From positions 372,001 through 436,000 of the forward strand of contig JALIZF010001765.1 in NCBI GenBank assembly GCA_029948255.1: a stretch of DNA of 64,000 nt, written 5' to 3'. A program made the translations under genes and the position numbers. How positions within the stretch are numbered: the stretch's first letter is position 1; each line of letters opens with the position of its first letter. The notes under the pieces were generated by a model, which was not told the DNA's origin, did no database searches, and saw only the letters and a list, made by a program, of their open reading frames with translations. This stretch comes from Telmatactis stephensoni (Eukaryota; Cnidaria; Anthozoa; Actiniaria; Isophelliidae). Positions 1 to 10,743 of this stretch are shown one piece after another.

Positions 1-374
1 AATTTGTCTCAGACAGATGATGGGCAATCATCAATCAACCCAGAGCCCTTCGGGCGATGCCTTCCACTGGACAGTATCACTGTGGGCTCTTGGGACGAGA
101 ATGGCTGTGCACCAAAAATGTCAAACCCACACCCCTGGGACAACTGTTTTAGTCAATTTATTGCAGTCAAAATTCCCCACCCTAGGGAAATCTCAGCAAG
201 TATTGTCATACTTTATCAGTGTGAAATAAACACTTATAAAATAGAAATTAAACAACTGCTGTTATTCATACTATATACCTCCTTTTCTACCACCACCATC
301 TTAAATACATGAAAGGACCAAACCACAGGGAGCCCAGACAAGTTTATGAACTACTAGTTTATCCCCAGGGGCCA

Positions 375-474
375 TTTGTTTGAAAGTGGGTAAGTGCCAG
401 CCCAGGGTTAAATCTAATGAAAACTATTGGCTTTAACCATGAGTTAGCACTAACCCACTTTCAAACAACCAGGA
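375..474. repeat. Foldback palindrome, about 100 bp
   Basis: TTTGAAAGTGGGTAAGTGCC on the left is mirrored by GTGCTAACCCACTTTCAAAC on the right, with a loop of about 45 bp between arms. It looks like a small foldback element in an intron or upstream flank of EXOSC8. No clear target duplication was seen. Confidence 0.55.
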
Positions 475-681
475 CCTCCCTTTGTCCACCATTTTGTTTA
501 TTGACCCACCCTGGGGAGGGCATGTAGCATATCACAATCCTGACCATACTAGGACAAACCAAGTTTGTTAAATCCCCACCCCTGCTCCATGGGGTTTTTG
601 AAAGGTGTATAATTACAAACAAGCAAGCAAAGATCCAAGCCAATAATCCATGTTCTAAGGGGAATCTCTTTGATTTCCATA

Positions 682-877
682 CCACCGTGTGCATAATTAC
701 ACATCCCGCCAGACTAAAGTCTCAATTGGGATTTGGTCAGTAGGCTACCAGGAAGCCAGCAAAGTGTACAGACATTGTATAGAAAACTCTGTCTCTGTTT
801 GGATTTTTGGTAACCTATTGACCAAATTCCCAATCAAGACTTTAGTCTGGCAGGATGCATAGTTTTGCACAAGGTGG
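682..877. mobile_element. TA-flanked foldback MITE, 196 bp
   Basis: The arms begin CCACCGTGTGCATAA and end GCACAAGGTGG, and continue inward with GCCAGACTAAAGTC against GACTTTAGTCTGGC. TA dinucleotides flank it at 680-681 and 878-879, as expected for a Tc1/mariner-type non-autonomous element. It ends 46 bp before the first EXOSC8 exon in the window. Confidence 0.7.
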
Positions 878-923
878 TAAAGTTGACCACTTATCATTTG
901 ACTTTAACCATTCTCTGCCTCAG

Positions 924-3900
924 GTTCCATATCTACTGCTGAAGGATCTGCTCTTGTAAAACTTGGAAATACAACTGTTATTTGTGGAGTAAAAGCCGTA
1001 GGTTGAATTGTTATGATGACATATAGCTAATTCAATTAATGTTGTCACTGAAAAATGCCTAAAGCCTAAAGCTTTGAGAGCAGAATCATGAAAAATTTGT
1101 ATCACTGTGACATCATTACAATAAGAAACTCACTGTATGCTTGCAAATTCTACAACTTGGACATATATTCCTTAATTACTCAGACAGCCTACAGCAAAGT
1201 TTATTAGTAAACAAAAGATAGTTGAAAGGTTTTAACCTTTAGGCTTTTTTTCAGCAACAATGTTAATTGAAATAGCTATATATATTACATCTTATTGACT
1301 AGAAGAATTTGGTACTTAAAATATTTGATAAATTTTATTCCTAGGAACTTGCAGAACCCAAACCTGACAGTCCAAAACAAGGATTTATAGGTTAGTTTAT
1401 CTATCTTATAAAAATTTGGTACACTTTATGATAAAATAGGGATCATTGTGGATATAAGAAAGAGGGCAGGCAGATTGTCTGATTAGTATCTATACTATTT
1501 AGTTCCCAATGTAGATTTACCACCACTTTGCTCACCACACTTCAGACCAGGACCTCCAAGTGAACAAGCACAAGTACTGAGTCAGCTCTTTGCAGATGTA
1601 ATATCAAAGTATGTCATAAAATAACTAGTTATAAACTAGTTATAAGAAAATTAATTTGTTGATGATGATGATGATGATTTTTATTGATATGATAGGAATT
1701 ATGCATCAGTGGTCTATTTTATCATCCATTCTCATTCTTTTATTGTGTTGTTATTAGTTCACAGTTGGTTGAATTAACAGATCTTTGCATTGTGGAAGGA
1801 AAGGTAATGAGAATAATTTGTAAATGTCATCAGGGGTAACTACATGTACAAAAAAACGTTGGTAACTTTACAAGTGTAGCTATTGTTCTAAAGTGTTTAA
1901 GTGTTAAAGTTTTATTGAAGTTAACTTAACTATGCTGCACGATACCTGCTGCACACCATACAATTGCCACTTGAATAAAGTTTCTTTGTCTTCATATCCA
2001 TTTACATAATTATTTCAAATCTTTTGGTCTCTCTTGAATTCATACTCAAAATTCAAGTACAATGGCCAACAATAACAATATTTGTCAGTAGTATTTATAG
2101 TGTGCATGGTCCATACATATGCACACATGCGCACATGCCCACATGTTTCAGCAAACTGCTAAAGACCTGTCAAATTTAATATCTTAGTTGGTCACCTCTA
2201 CAAAGATTCCACTTCATCTCAGGCTGAATGACTCTGTAGAGAAGCTTTGAACCCTCATCAATAGAGCCATTTATACAGGCAAAAATACAATGCGCCTTAT
2301 CTATATAAATGCGAACCTCTTTATATAAATGGCACTTTTAGTCTAAGACATGCCTTATTCAAGCCTTATTGAGGAACAGCTCAGAATGTTGTTCCTCAAT
2401 AAGGTGTGTCTTATGCTAAAAGTGCTGTTTATACAGAGAGGTTTGTGCCTTAGATAAGGTGCATCTTATTGTTGCTCATATCAATGGCCCTAATATTATA
2501 TTGCTCTTCATTTCAGTTAGTTTGGGTGCTGTATGTTGACATGATGTGTTTGGATTATGATGGAAATGTTGCAGATGCATGTATGATAGCAATGATGGCT
2601 GCTCTCAAAAACAGTAAGTATCTCACAATACAAATTCAATCATTATTAAGTCTTGCACTGACAGACTAACTAAATGATTGACCAGCAAATTAACTGACGA
2701 AAATGAGTGAGCAAATGGACAGCTATAATATTTTTCATTTATTACAGCCAGGTTGTATGAAATAACAATAAATGAAGAGACAGAAACTCCTGAACCATCT
2801 AAGACCAGGGACATTACACTCAATATAAAGTCAGAACCAGTAGCTGCTACCTTCGCTATATTTGATGAGTGAGTATAATGTTAGCAAACCTCATGTGTGG
2901 ACCTTATCAACAATTCATTGCAATTGACACCTCAACAACCACTTGCAGACATCATACCAACAATTCATTGACACCTTACCAACCACTACTGCCACCTTAC
3001 CAACCACTTATTGACACATTACCAACCACTTACTGCACCTTACCAACCACTTACTGACACCTTACCAACCACTTACTGAAAGCTTTCTAACCACTTACTG
3101 ACACCTTACCAACCACTTACTGACACCTTTCTAACCACTTACTGACACATTACCAACCACTTACTGCACCTTACCAACCACTTACTGACACCTTACCAAT
3201 CACTTACTGATGCCTTACCAACCACTTACTGACACCAACCACTTACTGAAACCTTACCAACCACTTACTGACACCTTACCAATCGCTTACTGGCACCTAA
3301 CCAACCACATACTGACACCTTACCAGCCATTTACTGATGCCTTACCAACCACGTACTGACACCAACCACTTACTGACACCTTACCAACCACTTATTGGCA
3401 ACTTACCAACCACTTACTGATGCCTTACCAACTACTTACTGACACCTTACCAACCACTTACTGACACCTTACCAACCACTTACTCACCTTACCAACCACT
3501 TACTGACACCTTACCAACCACTTATTGGCAACTTACCAACCACTTACTGACACCTTACCAATCACTTACTGACACCTTACCAACCAATTACTGACACATT
3601 ACCAACCACTTACTGACACCTCACCAACCACTTACTAACACCTTACCAACCACTTACTGACACCTTACCAACCACTTATTGGCAACTTACCAACCACTTA
3701 CTGATGCCTTACCAACCACTTACTGACACCTTACCAACCACTTACTGACACCTTACCAACCACTTACTAACACCTTACCAACCACTTACTGACACCTTAC
3801 CAACCACTTATTGGCAACTTACCAACCACTTACTGACACCTCACCAACCACTTACTAACACCTTACCAATCACTTACTGACACCTTACCAACCAATTACT

Positions 3901-6900
3901 GACACATTACCAACCACTTACTGACACCTCACCAACCACTTACTAACACCTTACCAACCAATTACTGACACCTTACCAATCACTTAATTAACATTTTGAT
4001 AATAAATGTTTCAAATATTACAGTGTACATCTTTCTGCTGATCCCACTGATGAAGAAGAAAAACTGTCAACAGGGACAGTCACTGTTGTAGTCACCAGAG
4101 ATGAAAAACTTGTCTCTGTTTACAAACCTGGTAAGTTTCACAGGGAGCCCACAGCTACTGGTAGCAACGGGAGATTCAGATTTTTTTGGTTAATTGGATT
4201 ACATTAGGAGCGGCCGTTTGGTCGCTTGTGCTTACGTTACTTAGTTTCTCGAATTTCAGCGGCTTATTGGATTAGCGTTAAGAGCGGTTACCGGATTGGT
4301 CAGAATTCAAATTTGAATTTTCTCTCAGCTGTTTACGTCGGTAGAGTAGCTAAGAAGAGGACAAGGGAAGAAGCTCTCAAGATTTTCTGTAATATCTGTG
4401 CCTCTAGCAAGAGGGGATGGAAGCGGAAATGGCTGATAGCGGCGGAAGTGACCGTCTTCAATTTCAAGTAATTACGAGTAATATTTGTATTCCCAAGTGC
4501 CTGGAACAGTCAAAAAATTGAAAACCAAATATGAGGGATATTTCTATTCAGATAAGGAGAATCGCTTGTCTCCTGACGAAATCGGAAGGCTATCGATACA
4601 CAGCATATCTATTTGACCTGACCAAATTGATGAGAAATTCAGCGGACCCACGACCATCCTTTATACCAGCAAAGGAGTGGAGTGTAGATGGATTGAGCTC
4701 GCTAGGGAGATTCCTACATCCGATACCGGTTGTGCATGTCACTGCCACGCAATATTTCCTCACTAAATCCTTGCAGATGCAAGAGAGGAGAAAGCTTTTT
4801 CCAACTCCCGCTTTACCAGCTAAATATATGTTATGTCCTTCACTGGTTAATTCGATTGCACGCTGTTTATTTACTGCAAAACTAAAGCATCTGCCAGAAA
4901 ATAACATTAAAATGTTTTAATGTTTGTATCGTTGAGCTGAAACAGGGATTGATTCCAATTGATGAGGTATAGAAGACTCATGGGACTGAGCGCCTTGTGG
5001 CTGCTTAATCTTGAGCTCCGTAAAAAATGTACCTTTTTCTGTTATTAGTTACATTTTTAAAGTTATCAGAACACAGCTACCCAGTTAAGATACTCGAGGT
5101 GCCTTCTATAATGTCAGAATACTCAAGGAACTTCTTGCTATCCTTAAATAATTGGTGGAAGTCAACGACACAATCAACTCAAGAATCTCGCCATTGTACC
5201 TCTCGTCGTCAATGGACAAGGCCAGTCTCAAAATGTGTTTGGCAGAGGTTAAAAACAATTGGAATTCTTAGAAAAACTAGAGGAAAACGTGGAGGCCAAA
5301 CTACGGCTAAATATAGCGGCAGTTTTTCGGCCATGAATCGTCATTTTCAGAGAGCCAACTTAGCGACAAGCATTCCTGAGATCACCCAAGGGAGCCAAAT
5401 TCAAACTACTGTGATTACAAATGGTAATGATGCGGCTCCAAATAACAACAATGGTCATAAGATAACTTCAAAACCTGTATTATTCACTGTTCTCAATACA
5501 AGATCAGTCAGGAACAAATCGTTGCCAATTATGGATTTAATCTCCGAGAAAGACATAGATATCCTAGCCTTAACCGAAACCTGGTTGCATTCAGATGGAC
5601 GTGATGAATATTACGAGCGTGATATTTGTCCTGCTGGCTACGAACTTTATAGCGTTCCCCGGGGATCACGAGGTGGCGGTGTAGCCATTGTTTACAAGAA
5701 ATTTCTACGCTTTAAAAAGCAAACCAGCACAAGTACCAAATTTAAATCTTTTGAGTTTACAGAGGTTTATATGCAACATTCTACAACTAGTCTACGGCTT
5801 GTTGTAATCTACCAGCCACCATCATCTAATACTACCTCTTTGTTTTTTGAAGAGTTCTCTAGCTTATTAGAAACACTTGTCACAGCACCAGGGCCACTAT
5901 TAATGGCGGGAGACTTTAACTTCCATATCAATGATGTCAACGATCCTACAGCCTTACGCTTTCTTCAGTTATTGGAGGCATTCAATTTAACGCAGCACAT
6001 TACTGAACCAACACACAAGAGTGGAAACACATTGGATCTAATTATCACCAGAGCCCAGGAGAATGTGGCTAAAGATTTTAAAGTTTTCGACCCTGCGCTG
6101 TCTGACCATTCTGCTGTCAGCTGTAAACTATGCATCCCAAAAGCAGCAAGAGAGAGTAGGGAAGTAGTGTACAGGAAGATCAAATCTATTGATATGCATA
6201 AATTTTGCAATGATGTGAACAATTCTGTATTGACCAATCCCGAATTACTAACTGATGACTTGGATGATTTGGTAAGTCTATTTAACACCGAGCTTACTAA
6301 CATCCTAGACAAACATGCACCCATAAAGAAGTCTATGATCACAATTCGCCCCAATACCCAATGGTATGATGAAACCATTCGTGAGCAGAAATGTAAACGG
6401 AGGAAACTGGAGCGACGATGGCGTGCATCTGGTCTGACTATCGACCGTGATCTCTTTGTTCAACAATGCAACGTTGTAAATAGGCTTATCTGTGATGCAA
6501 AAATGAACTACTACTCTAAGATTATCCAGGAGAATGAAGGTGATCCCAGGACGTTGTTCTCTACATTTGACACTCTACTGCATCGAAAAGCTGAGAAGAA
6601 ACTACCTTACACCAATGACAACGAATCTCTAGCTAATGCATTTGTAGACTTTTTCACTACTAAGATCTCGCTCATATGTGATGAGCTTCAAGTGAAAAGA
6701 AACTCTGTTGAGAACATCTCTGAACTTGGTAATAACTATTGTGGCACCAAACTCACGGAGTTTGAGCCTGTTTACTGTGATGATCTATCTAAACTAATTG
6801 GTGTTTCCACTCTCAAGTCTTGTGCTTTGGACCCTTTGCCTGCCTCAGTTTTGAAAGAATGCCTCCATCAACTACTACCTTTTTTAACCAAGCTTGTGAA

Positions 6901-9900
6901 TGTGTCCTTGCAACATGGGGTTGTTTCTACTGAGATGAAGCAGGCCATCATTACACCTGTCCTAAAAAAAACCGTCGCTTGATCAAGAGGAATACAGCAA
7001 TTACAGGCCTATATCTAACTTGTTATTCCTGTCCAAAACATGTGAAAAGGTCGTAGCCGCCCAGCTCACTCGCCATCTGCAAAACAATTACATCCAAGAG
7101 ATCTATCAATCTGCATACAAAACTGGACATAGCACAGAGACAGCTCTTCTTAGAGTCCAGAATGATGTTCTACGGGCGATTGATAGCGGCAGATGTGTCA
7201 TCTTACTGCTGCTCGATCAGTCTGCTGCGTTTGATACTGTTGACCACCATGCTCTTCTTGAAAGACTTACAACACAAGCTGGAGTAGATGAAACTGCACA
7301 CAAGTGGTTTGCGTCTTACCTGTCAGATCGCCAGCAATCTGTTTGCATTGAGAAGTCTAGATCTTCCAGTCGACCTTTATCCTGTGGCATACCCCAAGGA
7401 TCAGTTCTTGGACCACTGCTGTACCTAATCTACACCCTACCTCTTGGGGCCATTCTTCGCCGACATGACATTTCCTACCACATGTATGCTGACGACACAC
7501 AGGTTTATCTGAGCTTCAAGTCATCTGTATTAGCTGATATGGAGGGTTCTCGCGCCAAAGTTGAAGATTGCCTGAGTGATGTCAACAAGTGGATGTTGCA
7601 CAACAATTTGAAATTGAACAACGACAAGACTGAGGTATTGATCCTCCACTCAAAGCATCGTCCGATGCCTCCGCTTCAGTCCGTTAAAGTTGGTGATGTA
7701 CTTGTCAAATCCACTAACGATGCACGAAACATTGGTGTCATTTTTGATACAACAATGAACCTTGAGAAGCACATTAATGACATTTGTAGGGTATCTTTTT
7801 ATCACATTAGAAATATCTCACGTATTAGAAGATATCTAAGCTTTGAGTCTGCGAAGACGTTAGTCCATGCATTTGTTATATCTCGTATAGATAACAATAA
7901 TGCTTTATTATATGGTTTACCTGATTATCTAATTAAACGCCTACAGCATGTGCTTAACACAGCTGCTAGACTAGTATCATTAACACGTAGGATAGAAAGT
8001 ATAACGCCTATACTTTATGAGCTTCATTGGCTCCCAGTACAATATCGTATTATTTTTAAAATTTTGTTATTTTCTTATAAAATAACTACAGGTGTTGCAC
8101 CTGAGTATCTTAATGTTCTCTTAAATCGATACGAACCTAAACGTAGTTTAAGATCACAGCATAAATTTTTTTTGGAGCAGCCAGGGTATAAACTCAAATC
8201 ATATGGTCTACGTTCATTTTCCGTGTGCGCTCCTATGCTCTGGAATAAGCTTCCTACTTACATTAAAGAGAGTTCTACTTTAGCTATTTTCAAGAAGAAT
8301 CTTAAAACTCATCTGTTTAAGGAAGCTTTTAATTTATAGTTTTATTGTAATTAAGCATTAGTTTTTTCAATTCCTCATAGTATTTTTAATTATAAGTTTT
8401 AAGAGCATCCTTTCTGCACAGTTCATACCTATAACATAATCATAGGTACTCAATTTTTATAGTTACTTTTAGATCAGTAGTTTTCTTAGATATTATCAAT
8501 TTAGAATTGCAAATATATAAACATAGTTTCTTAATAGTATTTTTTGTATATGGCATTATATATCATAAGTAGTATTATTGTAAAGAGTTTCATGAGAAGC
8601 GCATTTGGGCACATTGGAAAATGCGCTATACAAATAAAGTTATTTATTTTATTTTATTATTTATAAAACTTACCTTTCCATATGCAAAACAGAAGTCAAA
8701 ATATCGTTGTCGATGACGTAGCTGTCAAATTTATAACACAAAACAGAGATATACAAGCACTTTATTTGACTTCCGTCCCCCCATACTCGAGGCACACACT
8801 GAGCGATATCAAAATTCTATTTCGTTAGCGATTTTTTACGGCTAAGGCCCATACTGATTTTTTCTGCTCAAGCAGAACGTTGGACAATCTTTTCAAGCAT
8901 CATGATTTTGAGATTTTAAGTTCATAAGACATTTCATGAATTTTTTTATGCAATTTTGTTCGAGGGGTCCAATTTTAGCTTCATCCCTTGTCTCTTTCTT
9001 TGCTTCTTAACCGCTCTTAACGCTAATCCAATAAGCTGCTGAAATTCGAGAAACTAAGTAACGTAAGCACAAGCGACCAAACGGCCACTCCTAATGTAAT
9101 CCAATAGGCCATATGCACTAACAGGTCACGTGACCCTATCTCCCCTAAATCAAACAGCACCGTCAAAATGAACGCCAGAAATAGAAAGAGCACCTCGATA
9201 TTAGTAAAAGTGCAAATTTTCAGCTCCTTAGATGTAATACAGGAGAAATGACAGTAAATTTAAGATTGGATATTTTTTTAAGATTCGTTCGGAAAAGCGC
9301 GTTGGATGGCATGAGCTTGCCATCCAACGCGCTTTTCCGAACGAATCTTAAGAAAATATCCAATCTTAAATTTACTGTCATTTTTTCTCTTATTCACCTT
9401 ATTAACTGAAACTTTGCACTTTTACTAATATCGAGGTGCTCTTTCACTTTTTGGAGTTCATTTTGATATGCTGCTTGATTTAGGGGAGGTAGGGTCACGT
9501 GACCTGTTAGTGCATATGGCCTATTAACCAAAAAATTCTGAATCTCCCGTTGCTACCAGTAGCTGTGGGCTCCCTGTGTAAGTTTATTCAACCTATGTTT
9601 TCGTGTATCTTTATTCTCTTGTGCAAGGTGAAAGATTGGGCTTCCTGTGCTTTTTGCTGCCATGCTTGCTTGGGCTACCTGTGTGTTTTGTCAAACTTGT
9701 TGTGAGATTTGCTCAAAAGCCATATTGTTGAATAACAATATAACTTTAGCATTTATGGTATAGAGTATGCATGTGTCAACTTTCCTTATTAATTATTTTG
9801 TCTTTAGAGTAGATTCATGTGAGTGTGAAAATGGACGACTGCACAGTCATGACACAGTTATGGCAGGAATGTCAAATGTTTTATAGACATATTTTCAGTG

Positions 9901-10743
9901 CTTCTGCAATTTAGGGTTTGGGAAGGATAATTTCTAGTTGCACCTGGACCTATGTGCCAACATGTTCTTGCCATAGTTAGACTGAAGGATCTACCTGTGG
10001 CTGGGATGTTTTGGCACATGGGTTTTGGCACATGGGTCCCGGCACTGCAAGTTTTGATAACTGCATAGAATATTTTCAGTGCTTCTATAATTTAGCCTTT
10101 GGGGAGGATATTTTCTAGTTTTTATATACTTTAGTCAAGGCAGGTACCTCGCATGGGACTTCGTGTCCCGTTTGTACCCACCTCTTGGACAGTGCCTTTG
10201 TTTTACGTTAAATTTTTTTTTTGTTTTTTTTCTACTTTCTTTATTTTGTATTTCAATTATGTCATTTCTGGTTTGTCCAATAAAGTTGTGAAAAAAAAAC
10301 ACACACAAAAAATGATGGCACTGGTACCATCACACAGTGCAGTCCATTTCACACTCACATGAAGCTGCTTTAGTCATGGAAGTACCCTCCCCTTCACCCT
10401 GGTCTATATAGTGAGAACACAGGGTTGCCACTCATAACAGTGACTGCTATATGTATTGAGCAGTTTTATGTGTAAAATGGGCCAAACCAATGGTGCTGTG
10501 ATTATGTCAGTGCCATGATACCTATGAAAACATTTAAAATTCCTGCTATAACTGTGCCATTCCTTGACTGTGCCATTTTCACAGTCATACAAAATTTGCA
10601 CTAACACTGCATCATTCCCATGACTTTCAGGAGGGTCATTGTTGACTGAGGAAAAAGTCCAAGAATGTTTTAAGCAAGCCATTGTGAGGTCAAGAGAAGT
10701 GTATGAACTTATAGAGACAGCATGTACACAAATAGACAGATGA
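924..10743 (+). CDS. EXOSC8: Exosome complex component RRP43 (EXOSC8), 3' eight exons
   Basis: RRP43 is a catalytically inert RNase PH-like subunit of the hexameric ring of the nuclear and cytoplasmic RNA exosome, which threads RNA to the 3'-5' nucleases. Coding exons, all GT-AG and in phase: 924-997, 1345-1390, 1503-1608, 1758-1803, 2517-2613, 2748-2868, 4024-4130, 10631-10743 (TGA 10741-10743). They give about 235 residues; vertebrate RRP43 has about 276, so roughly 40 N-terminal residues lie upstream of the window. Recognisable blocks in order are [17 protein letters not shown], a [12 protein letters not shown] segment, [42 protein letters not shown] and a helical C-terminus ending TACTQIDR. 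I saw no upstream exon in 1-923. The last intron (6.5 kb) is mostly a composite transposon. The gene is convergent with SUPT20H. The identification is secure from residue-level recall of the human protein; UTR limits are not resolved. Confidence 0.95.
2264..2490. mobile_element. TA-flanked foldback MITE, 227 bp
   Basis: A long imperfect palindrome in the EXOSC8 intron before exon 2517-2613. Paired blocks include GCGCCTTATCTA with the complement of TAGATAAGGTGCA, GGCACTTTTAGTCTAAGAC with its mirror, and a central GCCTTATTGAGGAACA stem. TA flanks lie at 2262-2263 and 2491-2492. It ends 26 bp before the exon, so it supplies part of the polypyrimidine/branch-point region. Confidence 0.7.
2925..3985 (+). 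repeat. 22-bp minisatellite, about 45 units
   Basis: Tandem units close to ACCTTACCAACCACTTACTG with a 2 bp link (22 bp) fill almost the whole intron between EXOSC8 exons 2748-2868 and 4024-4130. Variants recur in a higher-order pattern, for example units ending TTGGCAACTTACC, GATGCC and TAACACC appear in repeated blocks. The array is on the transcribed strand and is strongly pyrimidine/adenine biased. Confidence 0.9.
4590..4907 (-). pseudogene. Pif1-family helicase fragment (N-terminal motor part)
   Basis: Pif1 enzymes are SF1B 5'-3' DNA helicases, often carried by transposons. This 105-codon reading frame contains the Walker A motif GKAGVGKS (residues about 31-38), preceded by a Q-motif-like NKQRAIELT and followed by the TCTTGIG and [13 protein letters not shown] blocks typical of the family. 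It stops after NRYAVYR, where relatives continue into the Walker B DEISM motif. Walker B, the sensor motifs and all later motifs are therefore missing, and it cannot be an active helicase. It lies antisense to the nearby LINE and inside the TIR element, which suggests a decayed accessory gene of that element. A spliced continuation was looked for on the right flank (a GTAAGT-like donor near 8670, minus strand) but no convincing frame was found. Confidence 0.75.
4980..8663 (+). mobile_element. L2-like (CR1/L2 group) LINE, nearly full-length ORF2
   Basis: A non-LTR retrotransposon inserted in the TIR element. The boundaries are approximate: the 5' end lies between about 4921 and 5027. The 3' end follows a tail motif AAATGCGCTATACAAATAAA and an A/T-rich simple repeat ending near 8663, typical of L2-type 3' ends. 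No ORF1 is present, so either the copy is 5' truncated or the element is single-ORF. ORF2 is intact apart from one frameshift, so the copy looks young relative to the surrounding remnants. Confidence 0.85.
5027..8339 (+). pseudogene. LINE ORF2: AP endonuclease plus reverse transcriptase, one frameshift
   Basis: The first reading frame (5027-6982) has a basic N-terminal region and then an AP-type endonuclease with [21 protein letters not shown] and SDHSAV catalytic/structural motifs, followed by a linker and the first RT motif (ITPVLKK). The second (7020-8339, open from about 6972) continues with [27 protein letters not shown], the catalytic YADDT, and an L2-type C-terminus with [19 protein letters not shown]. 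The two join across an A8 run at 6964-6971: one base fewer would make a single frame of about 1100 codons. A start at the Met near 5111 is as likely as the upstream one. The shift needed is +1, so the canonical -1 slippery mechanism does not explain it. I read it as a homopolymer indel or a sequencing error. Confidence 0.88.
9106..9522. mobile_element. Near-perfect 417-bp foldback element nested in the right TIR
   Basis: Two arms of about 205 bp (9106-9311 and 9318-9522) are inverse copies with a loop of about 6 bp (TGAGCT). The tips are AGGCCATATGCAC and GTGCATATGGCCT. It interrupts the right TIR of the composite element: the left TIR reads GGTTAATTGGATTAC without a break, while the right copy is split with AT on both sides (9104-9105, 9523-9524). 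That dates the foldback insertion after the TIR transposon. The divergence between arms is small indels and mismatches. Confidence 0.85.
9807..10600. mobile_element. Degenerate copies of the GAGTGG foldback MITE family
   Basis: GAGTAGATTCATGTGAGTGTG at 9807 after a TA, followed by ACAGTTATGGCAGGAATG and TTTTATAGACA, matches the left half of the family seen intact at 25842, 39822 and 57482. A matching right end, CACACTCACATGAAGCTGC, lies near 10350, so the copy has been split by other sequence. That sequence includes a repeated block, TATTTTCAGTGCTTCT, at about 9889 and 10072. A second decayed copy in reverse orientation (AAAATTCCTGCTATAACTG) occupies about 10425-10600, just before the last EXOSC8 exon. 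Confidence 0.5.

Larger units (their letters stand above)
4139..9578. mobile_element. Composite TIR DNA transposon in the last EXOSC8 intron, 5.44 kb
   Basis: The left terminus CACAGGGAGCCCACAGCTAC is the inverse of the right terminus ending GTGGGCTCCCTGTG. The inverted repeat first runs about 55 bp (4139-4194 with 9524-9578). It then continues from 4195-4290 into its inverse at about 9006-9103, after an interruption by a foldback element, so the original TIR was about 150 bp. A perfect 7 bp target duplication TAAGTTT flanks it (4132-4138, 9579-9585). Inside are a Pif1-helicase fragment on the minus strand, an L2-like LINE on the plus strand and AT-rich filler. I see no transposase, so this copy is non-autonomous. 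The superfamily is unresolved: a 7 bp duplication and a CACAGGG tip do not decide it. Helicase-encoding or long-TSD groups are candidates only. Confidence 0.85.

Noticed and set aside
2925..3985. CRISPR-like array of short direct repeats
   Set aside because: The units are head-to-tail without unique spacers and lie in a spliced animal gene; it is a minisatellite.
4226..4471. ORF of 81 codons inside the left part of the transposon
   Set aside because: It begins within the terminal inverted repeat and shows no recognisable transposase or other domain.
4530..4920. Plus-strand ORF of 129 codons
   Set aside because: Antisense to the helicase fragment, which carries the Walker A motif; the plus frame has no features.
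5965..6378. Minus-strand ORF of 137 codons across the LINE endonuclease
   Set aside because: Shadow of the plus-strand ORF2, which has clear endonuclease motifs.
6964..6971. Programmed -1 ribosomal frameshift in the LINE
   Set aside because: The A AAA AAA heptamer is in the right register for -1 slippage, but the downstream RT frame is +1, so this mechanism would give the wrong frame.
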